Assembly: GCF_013386765.1 (NCBI RefSeq)
Contig: NZ_JACARE010000014.1
Coordinates: 215,758 to 279,757 of the forward strand
Direction of reading: 5' to 3'
DNA from: Pseudomonas yamanorum
Lineage (GTDB): Bacteria > Pseudomonadota > Gammaproteobacteria > Pseudomonadales > Pseudomonadaceae
DNA: 64,000 nt
Below, piece by piece: positions 1 through 7,748 of this stretch. Made by a program: the position numbers and the translations under genes. Each line of letters starts with the position of its first letter. Positions within the stretch are counted from its first letter, which is position 1. The notes under the pieces were generated by a model. The model made no database searches and was not told the origin of the DNA. It saw only the letters and a program-made list of their open reading frames with translations.

Positions 1-1
1 C

Positions 2-778
2 GCTGGCGTGAGCAAAGTACTGGTTGCCGACAACGCGGCCTACGCTCACCAGTTGCCGGAAAACGTTGCCCCGCTGGTTGCAGAGCTGGGCGCTGGCTAC
101 AGCCACATCCTGGCTGCCGCCACTTCCAACGGCAAAAACATCCTGCCGCGCGTTGCTGCGCAGCTGGACGTTGACCAGATCTCCGAGATCGTTTCGGTCG
201 AAAGCGCCGACACCTTCAAGCGTCCGATCTACGCCGGTAACGCCATCGCTACCGTGCAGTCCACTGCTTCGGTAAAAGTCATCACCGTGCGTGCCACCGG
301 TTTCGACCCGGTTGCTGCTGAAGGTGGTTCGGCTGCGGTTGAAGCTGTGGCTGCTGCCCACGACGCTGGCACTTCCAGCTTCGTTGGCGAAGAACTGGCC
401 AAGTCCGATCGTCCGGAATTGACCGCTGCCAAGATCGTCGTTTCCGGCGGTCGCGGCATGCAGAACGGCGACAACTTCAAGCACCTGTACGCCCTGGCCG
501 ACAAGCTGGGCGCTGCGGTCGGCGCTTCCCGCGCTGCCGTCGACGCAGGTTTTGTACCGAACGACATGCAGGTCGGCCAGACCGGCAAGATCGTCGCGCC
601 ACAGCTGTACATCGCGGTCGGTATCTCCGGCGCGATCCAGCATTTGGCCGGTATGAAGGACTCCAAAGTGATCGTTGCGATCAACAAGGACGAAGAAGCG
701 CCGATCTTCCAGGTGGCTGATTACGGCCTGGTGGCGGACTTGTTCGAAGCCGTACCCGAGTTGGAGAAGCTGGTCTAA
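2..778 (+). CDS. etfA: Electron transfer flavoprotein alpha subunit, 5'-truncated by the window edge
   Basis: EtfA binds FAD and, with EtfB, passes electrons from acyl-CoA and other dehydrogenases to ETF-ubiquinone oxidoreductase. The reading frame is open to the left edge, entering as [17 protein letters not shown], which is internal to the family. About 50 N-terminal residues of a roughly 309-residue protein are therefore missing, and the GTG at position 8 is not the start. The C-terminal FAD domain is intact, with the SGGRGM, VGQTGK and [11 protein letters not shown] motifs. etfB is expected just upstream, outside the window. A strong terminator follows directly. Confidence 0.95.
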   Translation, partial: AGVSKVLVADNAAYAHQLPENVAPLVAELGAGYSHILAAATSNGKNILPRVAAQLDVDQISEIVSVESADTFKRPIYAGNAIATVQSTASVKVITVRATGFDPVAAEGGSAAVEAVAAAHDAGTSSFVGEELAKSDRPELTAAKIVVSGGRGMQNGDNFKHLYALADKLGAAVGASRAAVDAGFVPNDMQVGQTGKIVAPQLYIAVGISGAIQHLAGMKDSKVIVAINKDEEAPIFQVADYGLVADLFEAVPELEKLV

Positions 779-799
779 TCCAGCCGCTTCACTTATAAA

Positions 800-829
800 G
801 AGCCCGGTCTTTTGACCGGGCTTTTTTTT
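800..829 (+). terminator. Rho-independent terminator of etfA
   Basis: Stem AGCCCGGTC/GACCGGGCT with a TTTT loop (801-809 pairs with 814-822), followed by a run of eight T. It lies 20 bp after the etfA stop. Confidence 0.9.
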
Positions 830-847
830 GCCCCAACCACGACTTTC

Positions 848-947
848 TGTAGGAGCGAGCTTGCTCGCGAAAAACCTGAGAGCGCCGCGTTAAGCCAGGC
901 ACCCCGCGTTATCGTTAACGACCTTCGCGAGCAAGCTCGCTCCTACA
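848..947. repeat. REPIN, GCGAGC class, copy 1
   Basis: Two inverted REP ends, TGTAGGAGCGAGCTTGCTCG and its complement, flank a roughly 50-bp spacer. The 100-bp unit is closely matched by 17948-18047, including spacer words such as aacctgagagcg and atcgttaacg. This suggests two members of one mobile family, normally moved in trans by a RAYT transposase; no RAYT gene is in the window. Confidence 0.85.
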
Positions 948-970
948 AATAACTGACGGAGAACCACGCC

Positions 971-1786
971 ATGGAATTGCGCCTCTGGGCCCTGCTACTG
1001 GGACTGTCGCTGCTGCCAACAGTGTCGCAGGCCGCCGGCAAATGTGATCGCCTGGTGATCACCGGCAGCCCGGACGCACCGCCTTATCTGTGGCGCGATC
1101 CCCAGGACCCCACGCACCTGATCGGCGCCACCGCGGACATATTGCAGCAAGTGGCCAAGGACATCGGCGTGAAAATCGACCTGCTGTACGGCGGCAAACG
1201 CTCCCTGGCGCTGGAGGAAGTGCGCAGCGGGCGCATGGACATCCTCGCCGATGCGCCGTTGACCCTCGACGCCCTGGACGCCCTCGACTACATCCACCCG
1301 GCGCTGGTGCAAACCGATTACCTGGTCTGGACCCGCAAGGATTCGGCCCTGGCCTACAACCAGGCCAGCGACCTGCATGGCTACAAGGGCGCGGTGTCGG
1401 AACGGGCGCGCCTGAGCCGTGACTTCGAAACTTTCGCCGGTGAGCAACTAAGCCTGCAACGCCTGCCCAGCCTGACCCCGGCGTTCCAGAAACTGCTGCT
1501 GGGGGAAGTGGACTACGTGCTCGCCGGACGTTATTCCGGCATGGCCATGGCCCAGACGTTGGGCATGAGCAACGACCTGATGGCGCGCGAAGTGCCCATC
1601 GACCAGCCGGGCCTGTACCTGGCGATTTCCCACAACTCCGCCTGCAACGATCCGTGGTTGCGCGGACAGCTCGCCAAAAAGATGACAGAATTGCCCGCGT
1701 CCGGTCTGGCGGAAACCGCGCTGCAGAGCAATCTTGCGCGCTGGAAAGCGCAGTTGCAGCAACCCGTCGGCACCCCAACAAAGTAG
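971..1786 (+). CDS. Periplasmic solute-binding protein (transporter substrate-binding, PBP2 fold)
   Basis: A 271-residue secreted protein. Residues 1-21 form a signal peptide ending VSQAA. The mature part has the type 2 periplasmic binding fold of polar amino acid ABC receptors (ITGSPDAPPYLWRD at the N terminus, then RSGRMDILADAPLT, and DYVLAGRYSG in the second lobe). No permease or ATPase gene is adjacent, so it may be an orphan receptor or act with distant partners. The start ATG follows a GACGGAGAA ribosome-binding region and lies just after a REPIN. It ends 9 bp before the next lipoprotein gene, so co-transcription is possible. The ligand cannot be told from sequence. Confidence 0.85.
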   Translation: MELRLWALLLGLSLLPTVSQAAGKCDRLVITGSPDAPPYLWRDPQDPTHLIGATADILQQVAKDIGVKIDLLYGGKRSLALEEVRSGRMDILADAPLTLDALDALDYIHPALVQTDYLVWTRKDSALAYNQASDLHGYKGAVSERARLSRDFETFAGEQLSLQRLPSLTPAFQKLLLGEVDYVLAGRYSGMAMAQTLGMSNDLMAREVPIDQPGLYLAISHNSACNDPWLRGQLAKKMTELPASGLAETALQSNLARWKAQLQQPVGTPTK

Positions 1787-1795
1787 GGATTTTCA

Positions 1796-2158
1796 GTGAC
1801 TATTCGACCTCTTTTCGCGGCCCTCGCCGTTGTAGCTCTGGCGGGATGTGCAGCCGATCCTGCGCCGAATGAACAAATGCGCCTGACCCAGCAAGCGCTG
1901 GAACAAGCCAACGCCGTGGGCGCTGTCGCTGCTGACTCGCCCGAGCTGAAACTGGCTGAAGACAAGTTCACCCAGGCCCAGGCCGACATGGCCGATCAAT
2001 CCTACAAGGACGCCCGCATGCAGGCTGAAGAAGCCGAGCTGGACGCCCGCCTGGCAGAAGCCCGGGTGCTGACCCGCAAAAGCCAGGAGCAACTGAACGT
2101 GCTCAACACCCGTATCACCCGCCTGCGCAAGCAACTGCAGTTGGGAGATGCCCAATGA
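1796..2158 (+). CDS. DUF4398-type lipoprotein
   Basis: A 120-residue lipoprotein with a GTG start preceded by TAGGGA. The signal peptide ends in the lipobox LAGC (Cys19). The rest is Ala/Glu/Gln-rich and predicted helical (TQQALEQANAVGAVAADSPE, then repeated AEEAELDARLAEARVLTRKS), the pattern of the DUF4398 family, which resembles short coiled-coil envelope lipoproteins. Its stop overlaps the start of the OmpA-like gene by 4 bp, so the two are translationally coupled and probably act together at the outer membrane. Function is not known. Confidence 0.85.
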   Translation: MTIRPLFAALAVVALAGCAADPAPNEQMRLTQQALEQANAVGAVAADSPELKLAEDKFTQAQADMADQSYKDARMQAEEAELDARLAEARVLTRKSQEQLNVLNTRITRLRKQLQLGDAQ

Positions 2159-2967
2159 GCTCGCTGATCCGAGGGTTGAGTTGTGTGGCGTTGCTGGGCA
2201 GTGTGCTTGGCGGTTGCGCGACGCATCCCGACAGTAACCTCGCCTTGCAACAGGCGAGCGGTGACTTCCAGAAGGTCAAGGAAGATTCGAATGTGCTGCG
2301 TATCGCGCCCAAGGACGTGATCCGCGCCGGTGAATCCCTGGCCCGCGCCGAGCGTTTCTCCAGCTTCTGGGGCAGCGGCGCCGATGTGGCGCATTACGCC
2401 TACCTGAGCCAGCGCTATAGCGCGATTGCCCGGGAACACACCGAGCAGGCGCTCAACCAGGAGCGCGGGGTCAAGCTGGAGCTGGAACGCCAGCGTCTGC
2501 AACTGGCCCTGCGGGAAGCCAAGCTGAGCAGCGTGCAGCAACAGGGCAAATGGCTTGAGGCACAGATCGCCAGCCTGACCACCGTGCAAACCGATCGTGG
2601 GTTGGTGATGACCCTGGGCGACGTGCTGTTCGACACGGGCGAGGCAGAGCTGCAAAACTCGGCCAACCGCACGGTGCTCAAGGTCGTACAGTTCCTGCAA
2701 TTGAACCCCAAGCGCCGGGTGCGTATCGAGGGTTACACCGACAATACCGGTGGCGGGCCGGAAAACCTCAAACTGTCCCGGGACCGCGCTCAGGCGGTGG
2801 CGGACGTGCTGAATGACCTGGGCATCGATGAAAGCCGCATCCAGGTAGAAGGCTACGGCGACCAGTACCCGGTTGAAGCCAACGCTTCAGAGCGGGGCCG
2901 GGCGCAGAACCGCCGGGTAGAGATTGTGTTCTCCGACGAGAAAGGCCAGCTGGGCGCAGCCCGCTGA
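2155..2967 (+). CDS. OmpA-family peptidoglycan-binding lipoprotein
   Basis: A 270-residue lipoprotein with lipobox LGGC near residue 21. Residues 25-140 include a DUF4398-like helical stretch with many Ala, Glu and Arg (ALNQERGVKLELERQRL). The C-terminal OmpA domain (about residues 145-265) carries GDVLFDTGEAEL, the peptidoglycan-contact region IEGYTDNTGGG, and GRAQNRRVEIVF. It probably anchors the outer membrane to peptidoglycan. It is coupled to the preceding lipoprotein by an ATGA overlap. The helical region resembling its neighbour suggests that the two associate; this is inference. Confidence 0.9.
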   Translation: MSSLIRGLSCVALLGSVLGGCATHPDSNLALQQASGDFQKVKEDSNVLRIAPKDVIRAGESLARAERFSSFWGSGADVAHYAYLSQRYSAIAREHTEQALNQERGVKLELERQRLQLALREAKLSSVQQQGKWLEAQIASLTTVQTDRGLVMTLGDVLFDTGEAELQNSANRTVLKVVQFLQLNPKRRVRIEGYTDNTGGGPENLKLSRDRAQAVADVLNDLGIDESRIQVEGYGDQYPVEANASERGRAQNRRVEIVFSDEKGQLGAAR

Positions 2968-2996
2968 ACCAGATGCTCAGGCTGCACACTGATCCC

Positions 2997-3094
2997 TGTG
3001 GGAGCCGGGCTTGCCCGCGATGCAGGCGGCGCGGTCTTCCAGGTACACCGTGGCGATCCCTTCGCAGCCTCGCTAAAGCTCGACAGCTCCTACA
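2997..3094. repeat. Degenerate REPIN
   Basis: Begins TGTGGGAGCCGGGCTTGCCC and ends AGCTCGACAGCTCCTACA. The right arm has diverged (CGCTAAAGCTCGACAGC), so the two ends no longer pair perfectly. It looks like an old, decaying element between the OmpA-like gene and its terminator. Confidence 0.65.
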
Positions 3095-3126
3095 AGAGTT
3101 TTGTGGTGTACGAGAGATGGCGTTTC

Positions 3127-3155
3127 AAAAAGCCCGATCAATGATCGGGTTTTTT
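3127..3155 (+). terminator. Rho-independent terminator
   Basis: Stem CCCGATC-AAT-GATCGGG (3133-3149) followed by TTTTTT. It probably ends the DUF4398/OmpA transcript and insulates the MocR gene. Confidence 0.85.
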
Positions 3156-3225
3156 GTGCCCGCAATTCAGTTCACCACCCTTACAGTTTTTTCTATCACT
3201 GCCGCCCGTGCTCGACTATTGTGGC

Positions 3226-3259
3226 AACTGTCCCCGTACACTTCTAAACTGTGCCGGTA
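3226..3259 (+). promoter_or_regulatory. Direct repeat, candidate MocR-type operator
   Basis: AACTGTCCCCGTA at 3226 and AACTGTGCCGGTA at 3247 are direct repeats with a 21-bp period, two helical turns apart. They lie 46-79 bp before the MocR gene. MocR/GabR/PdxR regulators typically bind direct repeats in their own control region, so autoregulation is a reasonable guess. Confidence 0.45.
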
Positions 3260-3304
3260 TGTTTCACACAAAAATAAAATACCCGTGAAATCGAGTGCTG
3301 CGTC

Positions 3305-4744
3305 ATGACCAATCTGTTGCTTTACCAACGTATCGCCCAGCAACTGGCTGAAGATATCCGCCGCGGTGTGTATCAACCGGGCGAGCGCGTGCCTTCGGTG
3401 CGCAAAATGAGCTCCCAGCTCAACGTCAGCCACGCCACCGTGTTGCAGGCCTACGCGAACCTGGAAGACCAGGGTTTGATTCGCGCGCGGCCGCAGTCCG
3501 GGTACTACGTGCACCAGACGCCGGCGCTTACCGCGCCCACGCCGGACATCGCACGGGTCGAGCGTCCAGGGTTGGTCACCCGCAGCAGCATCATTCAACA
3601 GGTGTTGGTGGAGTCCCGTCGCGAAGGCGTGTTCCCGCTGGGTGCCGCCGTGCCCAGCGTTGACTACTTGCCCGTGCGTGCGCTGCATCAGCAACTGGCC
3701 AAGGTCACGCGCTTTCAGAGCCCGCGGGCGTTCAGCTACATGTTCAGCCCCGGCTTTGAGCCGCTGCGGCGCCAAGTGGCGATCCGTATGCGGGATGCCG
3801 GCGTAGTGGTCGACCCGTCCGAAGTGGTGATCACCCACGGATGCGTGGATGCGTTGCAGATGTCGTTGCGGGTGCTGACGCGGCCCGGCGACCTGATCGC
3901 CGCCGAATCGCCGACGTATTACGGCCTGCTGCAACTGGCGGATCTGCTGGGCCTCAAGGTCATTGAAATCCCCAGCGACCCGGCCACCGGCATGAGTCTG
4001 GAAGCCCTGCAACTGGCGGCCAACCAATGGTCGATCAAGGCCCTGGTGCTGACCACGCGCCTGAGCAATCCCCTGGGCGGCACCATGCCCGAAGAGCGGC
4101 AGAAACAGTTACTGCGCCTGGCGTCGGATTTCGATATCCAGGTGGTTGAAGACGACATCTATGGCGAGCTGATGTTCGAGCTGGGCCGCACCAAGGCCCT
4201 GAAAGCCTACGACCGCCTGGACCGGGTCATCTACTGCTCCAGCTTCTCCAAGACCTTGTCACCGGGCATCCGCATCGGCTGGATGATCGCCGGCAAGTAC
4301 CAGCAGGAAATCCAGCGCCTGCAAATGTTCAGCACCCATTCTGCCTGCAGCGTGACCCAGATGGGCACCGCTGCGTACCTGGAAAACGGCGGCTACGACC
4401 GGCATTTGCGCTATATCCGCCAGGAATACCGCAAGAACCTCAGCGCTTTCCAGCTCGCGGTACAGCAGTACTTCCCCGAAGGCACCCAGATGACCCGTCC
4501 GACCGGCGGTTTTATCCTGTGGGTCAGTTTGCCTGGGCGGGTCAATACCCAGGAACTGCACGTACGCGCCTTGCAGCAGGGCATCAGCATTGCACCGGGG
4601 CTGATCTTCAGTAATACGGAACAGTTCAACCACTGTATTCGCTTGAACTGCGGCACGCCGTGGAACCGCGAGGCCGAGCGCGCATTGATGACCCTCGGCA
4701 TGCTGGCGAGCCAGTTGTGTCAGGAGACTGCGGCCGGTTTTTGA
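3305..4744 (+). CDS. MocR-type regulator: GntR winged helix fused to PLP aminotransferase domain
   Basis: A 479-residue cytoplasmic transcription factor. Residues 1-75 are a GntR winged helix (AEDIRRGVYQPGERVPSVRK, then LNVSHATVLQAYANLEDQGL). Residues 100-470 are a fold-type I aminotransferase domain with the PLP-binding lysine in SSFSKTLSPG near residue 315, and with HGCVDALQMSL and EDDIYGEL. Family members sense PLP or an amino compound rather than catalyse transamination. No divergent target gene is adjacent, and the direct repeats upstream fit self-control. The effector is unknown. Confidence 0.9.
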   Translation: MTNLLLYQRIAQQLAEDIRRGVYQPGERVPSVRKMSSQLNVSHATVLQAYANLEDQGLIRARPQSGYYVHQTPALTAPTPDIARVERPGLVTRSSIIQQVLVESRREGVFPLGAAVPSVDYLPVRALHQQLAKVTRFQSPRAFSYMFSPGFEPLRRQVAIRMRDAGVVVDPSEVVITHGCVDALQMSLRVLTRPGDLIAAESPTYYGLLQLADLLGLKVIEIPSDPATGMSLEALQLAANQWSIKALVLTTRLSNPLGGTMPEERQKQLLRLASDFDIQVVEDDIYGELMFELGRTKALKAYDRLDRVIYCSSFSKTLSPGIRIGWMIAGKYQQEIQRLQMFSTHSACSVTQMGTAAYLENGGYDRHLRYIRQEYRKNLSAFQLAVQQYFPEGTQMTRPTGGFILWVSLPGRVNTQELHVRALQQGISIAPGLIFSNTEQFNHCIRLNCGTPWNREAERALMTLGMLASQLCQETAAGF

Positions 4745-4848
4745 GGCGTGGAAAGGGGACATAAAAGGTAGCTGGCTATTTAGCATGCTTGTCATGCTGG
4801 CCCCAACAGGCGAGCATATGGCCTTCTGCCGTTAATGCTGCTGGCGAT

Positions 4849-5349
4849 ATGACTTATACCTTTCCTGCTGCACTGCTGATCTGCGTGTTAAGCCTGTGTA
4901 ACGCTGGTGCCGTCGTGGCGGCTCCCGCCAGTGAAACAGCGCCTGCTGCCAGCACTCAGCAAAAGGCGCCGGCGAAAAAAGTGGCTCCCGCAAAGAAGGC
5001 GCCGGTGGCCAAGAAAGCACCGGCAAAGAAAGCCGCACCGGCTAAAAAGCGTGCGCCTATCGCCAGCAAATCCAAATCGGCCCACGAAGTCGCCAAGACT
5101 CAGCTGCCGCCAGCAGAGCTGGATTTGAGCCTGCCGTCGAACATGGTTCGCCACCTGCAACCCCTCGGCACCATGCCGCAGCCGAAGAATGTGCCGCTGC
5201 TGCCGCCGATGTTTGCCGAAAAGCCCACTGACAACAGCGCGTTCCAGATCAACGGGCGCCTGCTCAGCAATGAAATGCAGCTGCAACTGCGCAACGAAGA
5301 ACGGCGCGAAGTGGAAGGCGCGGCACTGGATTTCCAGTTCAAGCAATAA
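4849..5349 (+). CDS. Secreted Lys/Ala/Pro-rich protein of unknown function
   Basis: A 166-residue protein from ATG 4849; the longer frame from TTG 4789 would put 20 residues before a clear signal peptide, so it is disfavoured. The signal peptide runs to about VVAAP. It is followed by a low-complexity basic stretch with repeated APAKK/APVAKK units (about residues 35-70), then a more ordered tail with LPPAELDLSLPSNMV and ending ALDFQFKQ. Such AKKAPAKK runs cause misannotation as IF-2 or histone-like proteins, but the export signal argues for the periplasm or cell surface. The basic repeats could bind a polyanion such as LPS or DNA; that is inference. Confidence 0.7.
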   Translation: MTYTFPAALLICVLSLCNAGAVVAAPASETAPAASTQQKAPAKKVAPAKKAPVAKKAPAKKAAPAKKRAPIASKSKSAHEVAKTQLPPAELDLSLPSNMVRHLQPLGTMPQPKNVPLLPPMFAEKPTDNSAFQINGRLLSNEMQLQLRNEERREVEGAALDFQFKQ

Positions 5350-5511
5350 ACCCGACGAGTAAACGTGACGCGTACTCCTGACCTTCTGTCGCAGACTGGT
5401 CAGTCACTTTTGTTTTCGGTTAAAAACCCCTGTTAAGCCAATTTAAAACGTCTGTTTAAGGGCGTAGTCTTACGTGGCCATCAACACTGAGTTGTCGAGG
5501 ATCTGTTCGTC

Positions 5512-5766
5512 ATGAAATGCCGTGAAGGCTGTGGCGCTTGCTGCATTGCCCCATCCATCAGCTCTCCATTACCGGGAATGCCGGCTGGCAAACCTGCGGG
5601 CGAACGCTGCCTGCATCTGTCGGTCGAACAACTGTGCCAGTTGTTTGGCCAGCCTGAGCGGCCGGCGGTGTGCAGTTCGTTCCAGGCGGATATCGAGGTC
5701 TGTGGCAACAGCCAGGAAGAAGCGATCAGGTTGATCGGCTGGTGGGAACAGATGACGGCGGCTTAG
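5512..5766 (+). CDS. YkgJ-like cysteine-cluster protein
   Basis: An 84-residue protein opening with the metal-binding cysteine pattern KCREGCGACC, plus later cysteines in ERCLHL, QLCQLF, AVCSSF and EVCGNS. This is the short form of the YkgJ/UPF0153 Fe-S or zinc cluster family. The bound metal and its role are unknown. It stands alone between the Lys-rich protein and the START-domain gene. Confidence 0.85.
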   Translation: MKCREGCGACCIAPSISSPLPGMPAGKPAGERCLHLSVEQLCQLFGQPERPAVCSSFQADIEVCGNSQEEAIRLIGWWEQMTAA

Positions 5767-5810
5767 TGGGCTGTTCAAAGTACTGAACTTCAACAATAAG
5801 GAATAAGACC

Positions 5811-6416
5811 ATGGGTTCACTGAAACGAGTTGCGGTGTTGTGCGGTTTTACCGTTTTGTTTGCTGCTGCTGCACACGCTGAAGACTGGCAGACGGCCAAG
5901 GATGAGGACGGTATCAAAGTCTCCTTGAGCGAAATCGCCGGCTCCAAGTACAAGGCTTATCGCGGTGTGACCACCATCAAGGCACCGCTGGCCAAGATCC
6001 AGGCATTGCAGGAAGACGTGGCGGGGGCCTGTTCCTGGATCCACGAATGCAAGTCGCAGAAACTCCTCAAGCAGGAAGGCGACAAGAGCTGGACCTACAC
6101 CCAGTTCAAGGCACCGTTCCCGGTGACCGATCGTGACTCGATCCTGGAAATCACCACCACCAAGGCCGCCGACGGCAGCGTGACCCGCAAGCTGTTGGAA
6201 GTGCCGACCTACCAGCCGGAAGTCAAAGGCTATGTGCGCGTGGCCCAGGTGGACGGTTACTGGAAACTGGTGCCCAAGGGCGACAACCTGACCGAAGTCA
6301 CCTACCAGGTGCACACCGAGCCAGGTGGCAGCGTGCCGTCGTGGCTGGCCAACAAGTTTGTGGTGGACGCCCCGTTCAACACCTTGAAAGCCCTGAAAGA
6401 ACACGCTGAGAAATAA
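5811..6416 (+). CDS. START-domain lipid-binding protein, secreted
   Basis: 201 residues with an N-terminal signal peptide (residues 1-23, ending AAAAHA). The remainder matches the START/Bet v1-like helix-grip fold seen in pseudomonads, with EDWQTAKDEDGIKVSLSE, then FKAPFPVTDRDSILEIT and KLVPKGDNLTEVTYQVHTEP. It is predicted to bind a hydrophobic ligand in the periplasm. Neighbours give no clue to the ligand. Confidence 0.88.
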   Translation: MGSLKRVAVLCGFTVLFAAAAHAEDWQTAKDEDGIKVSLSEIAGSKYKAYRGVTTIKAPLAKIQALQEDVAGACSWIHECKSQKLLKQEGDKSWTYTQFKAPFPVTDRDSILEITTTKAADGSVTRKLLEVPTYQPEVKGYVRVAQVDGYWKLVPKGDNLTEVTYQVHTEPGGSVPSWLANKFVVDAPFNTLKALKEHAEK

Positions 6417-6519
6417 CAACAGCTGATCAGGTGCCTCCTGCCTTGAGTGGAACGATCTTCGAGCCCCCAAGGTCCAGATAGATGTAAGCCCACCCATGGG
6501 TTTTATCGAGGAGGCACTG

Positions 6520-6756
6520 ATGCAAACGTGGAAAATTACCTTCGTTGATGATCATGGCGTGAAGTCCGTAGAGCAGTTCGTCTGCGGCGAAAAGCCAAGC
6601 CTTGAAGAGGCTGCCCATATGATCCGGGCGAAGTTGCTGCCAGTGGCTGCCGAACTGGACCTCAACGACCTGGAAGGCCGCACGGCCGAGCCCACGGTAA
6701 AAAGTCTGAAAGACCAGAACAGTATTCAAATCCTCGACATTTCTCCCGCCGCCTGA
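6520..6756 (+). CDS. Small conserved-looking protein of unknown function
   Basis: A 78-residue cytoplasmic protein from ATG 6520, chosen because GAGGAG lies 6-11 bp before it; an ATG at 6496 has no such site. It is acidic, with no membrane segment and no motif I recognise (KITFVDDHGVKSVEQFVCGE, ending IQILDISPAA). Codon use is like its neighbours, so it is probably real. Confidence 0.65.
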   Translation: MQTWKITFVDDHGVKSVEQFVCGEKPSLEEAAHMIRAKLLPVAAELDLNDLEGRTAEPTVKSLKDQNSIQILDISPAA

Positions 6757-6969
6757 ACATTTCCTGTACGTGTTTAAACAGCCTCTGGTGGAGCTGATAG
6801 CTTCGCGCTACTCTGCAATGGAGATCAGCGAATGAATCGCTAAGGTCTGGTCTTGTCAGCTACATGCTTGTCTCCCGGCGGCGACTTCATTGCCGTAACA
6901 CCCGCGCCCTTGCAGCGCGGGCCTTGGGAAGCACGGAAAGTCTATCCATCGGTTTGAGGAGGACGTTTC

Positions 6970-7311
6970 ATGAGCACAGCCTATCAAGAAGACATCAGCA
7001 CCAACGTGTTGCGCCGCATGAAAGAGGGCGGCTTTGACTTCTCGCGTTTCCACCCCATCGAGTTCTACGCCATTTTCCCGGATGAGGAACGTGCGCGCCG
7101 GGCTGCGGGTCGGTTTCGTGGGGAATCGCTGAATGCCCAGGTCAGCGCGCGGGATGACGGCGCCTGGTACCTGGAACTGAGCAAAATCATGTTCGCCACC
7201 TACGACGGCATAGGAGACTTCGAGCAGGACTTTGAGGCGGTGGTCGAGCCCTTGGGCGGAATCATCGAGGGATGGGGCGTGAAACAGGAGGTGCGTGGGT
7301 TACCCATGTAG
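6970..7311 (+). CDS. rraB: RraB-family ribonuclease E inhibitor
   Basis: A 113-residue protein with the RraB fold: DISTNVLRRMKEGGFDFS, HPIEFYAIFPDEERARRAAG and GDFEQDFEAVVEPLGGIIEG. RraB binds RNase E and alters the set of transcripts cleaved by the degradosome. A strong TTTGAGGAGG site precedes the ATG. The protein is shorter than the E. coli form, but the core is complete. The gene is monocistronic, with a terminator after it. Confidence 0.85.
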   Translation: MSTAYQEDISTNVLRRMKEGGFDFSRFHPIEFYAIFPDEERARRAAGRFRGESLNAQVSARDDGAWYLELSKIMFATYDGIGDFEQDFEAVVEPLGGIIEGWGVKQEVRGLPM

Positions 7312-7337
7312 CGGCATGAACAACAACACAGCGTATC

Positions 7338-7366
7338 GGCTGACCTTTGGGTCGGCCGTTTTTGTT
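7338..7366 (+). terminator. Terminator of rraB
   Basis: Stem GGCTGACC/GGTCGGCC (one G-T pair, 7338-7356) followed by GTTTTTGTTT, 27 bp after the rraB stop. Confidence 0.75.
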
Positions 7367-7389
7367 TCTGGCGCGGGAAAAATCCTGCA

Positions 7390-7418
7390 CAAAAAAAAGC
7401 CACCCGAGCAGGGTGGCC
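7390..7418 (-). terminator. Minus-strand terminator-like hairpin without an evident upstream gene
   Basis: GCCACCC-GAGCA-GGGTGGC (7399-7417) flanked on the left by nine A, so it reads as a good terminator on the minus strand. No minus-strand gene lies to its right until 12.1 kb. It may block antisense transcription into rraB. Confidence 0.45.
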
Positions 7419-7630
7419 AAAGGGAAGATCGGGCAGAAGGGGAACCGATCGGTACATCCCGTATCACGTTACCCCTTGAGAAAAAGATTTAGCTGTAGGA
7501 GGTGTCCTGTTCAGCTGATGAGCGCGATTATCCCCAGGGTTTGCCGGGCAGTGAAATCAACTCTGACTATGCTGTTGATAGTCATGGCCTGCATTGCAAT
7601 GAGGCGCCGCCCATGACAGCGGGTATTTGC

Positions 7631-7647
7631 TGCACCGGGACGGTGCG
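7631..7647. promoter_or_regulatory. Candidate NtrC (GlnG) binding site
   Basis: TGCACC-GGGAC-GGTGCG is a near-perfect dyad that matches the NtrC half sites GCACC-N5-GGTGC. It lies about 70 bp upstream of the sigma-54 -24 box, a usual enhancer distance. Confidence 0.7.
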
Positions 7648-7698
7648 GTGAGCGCTGAGCCTATATCCAACTGATTGATACTTAAGTGTTTATGCCGC

Positions 7699-7713
7699 TG
7701 GCACGGGCCTTGC
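7699..7713 (+). promoter_or_regulatory. Sigma-54 (RpoN) promoter of the ATP-grasp operon
   Basis: TGGCACG-GGCC-TTGC is an exact match to the sigma-54 consensus TGGCACG-N4-TTGC. The expected start of transcription is near 7725, just before the AAGGAG site (7737-7742) of the gene starting at 7749. The promoter lies inside the longer open frame, which supports the later start codon. Confidence 0.85.
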
Positions 7714-7748
7714 GATGGTTCTTGCGTCCGGGTGACAAGGAGTACGGC

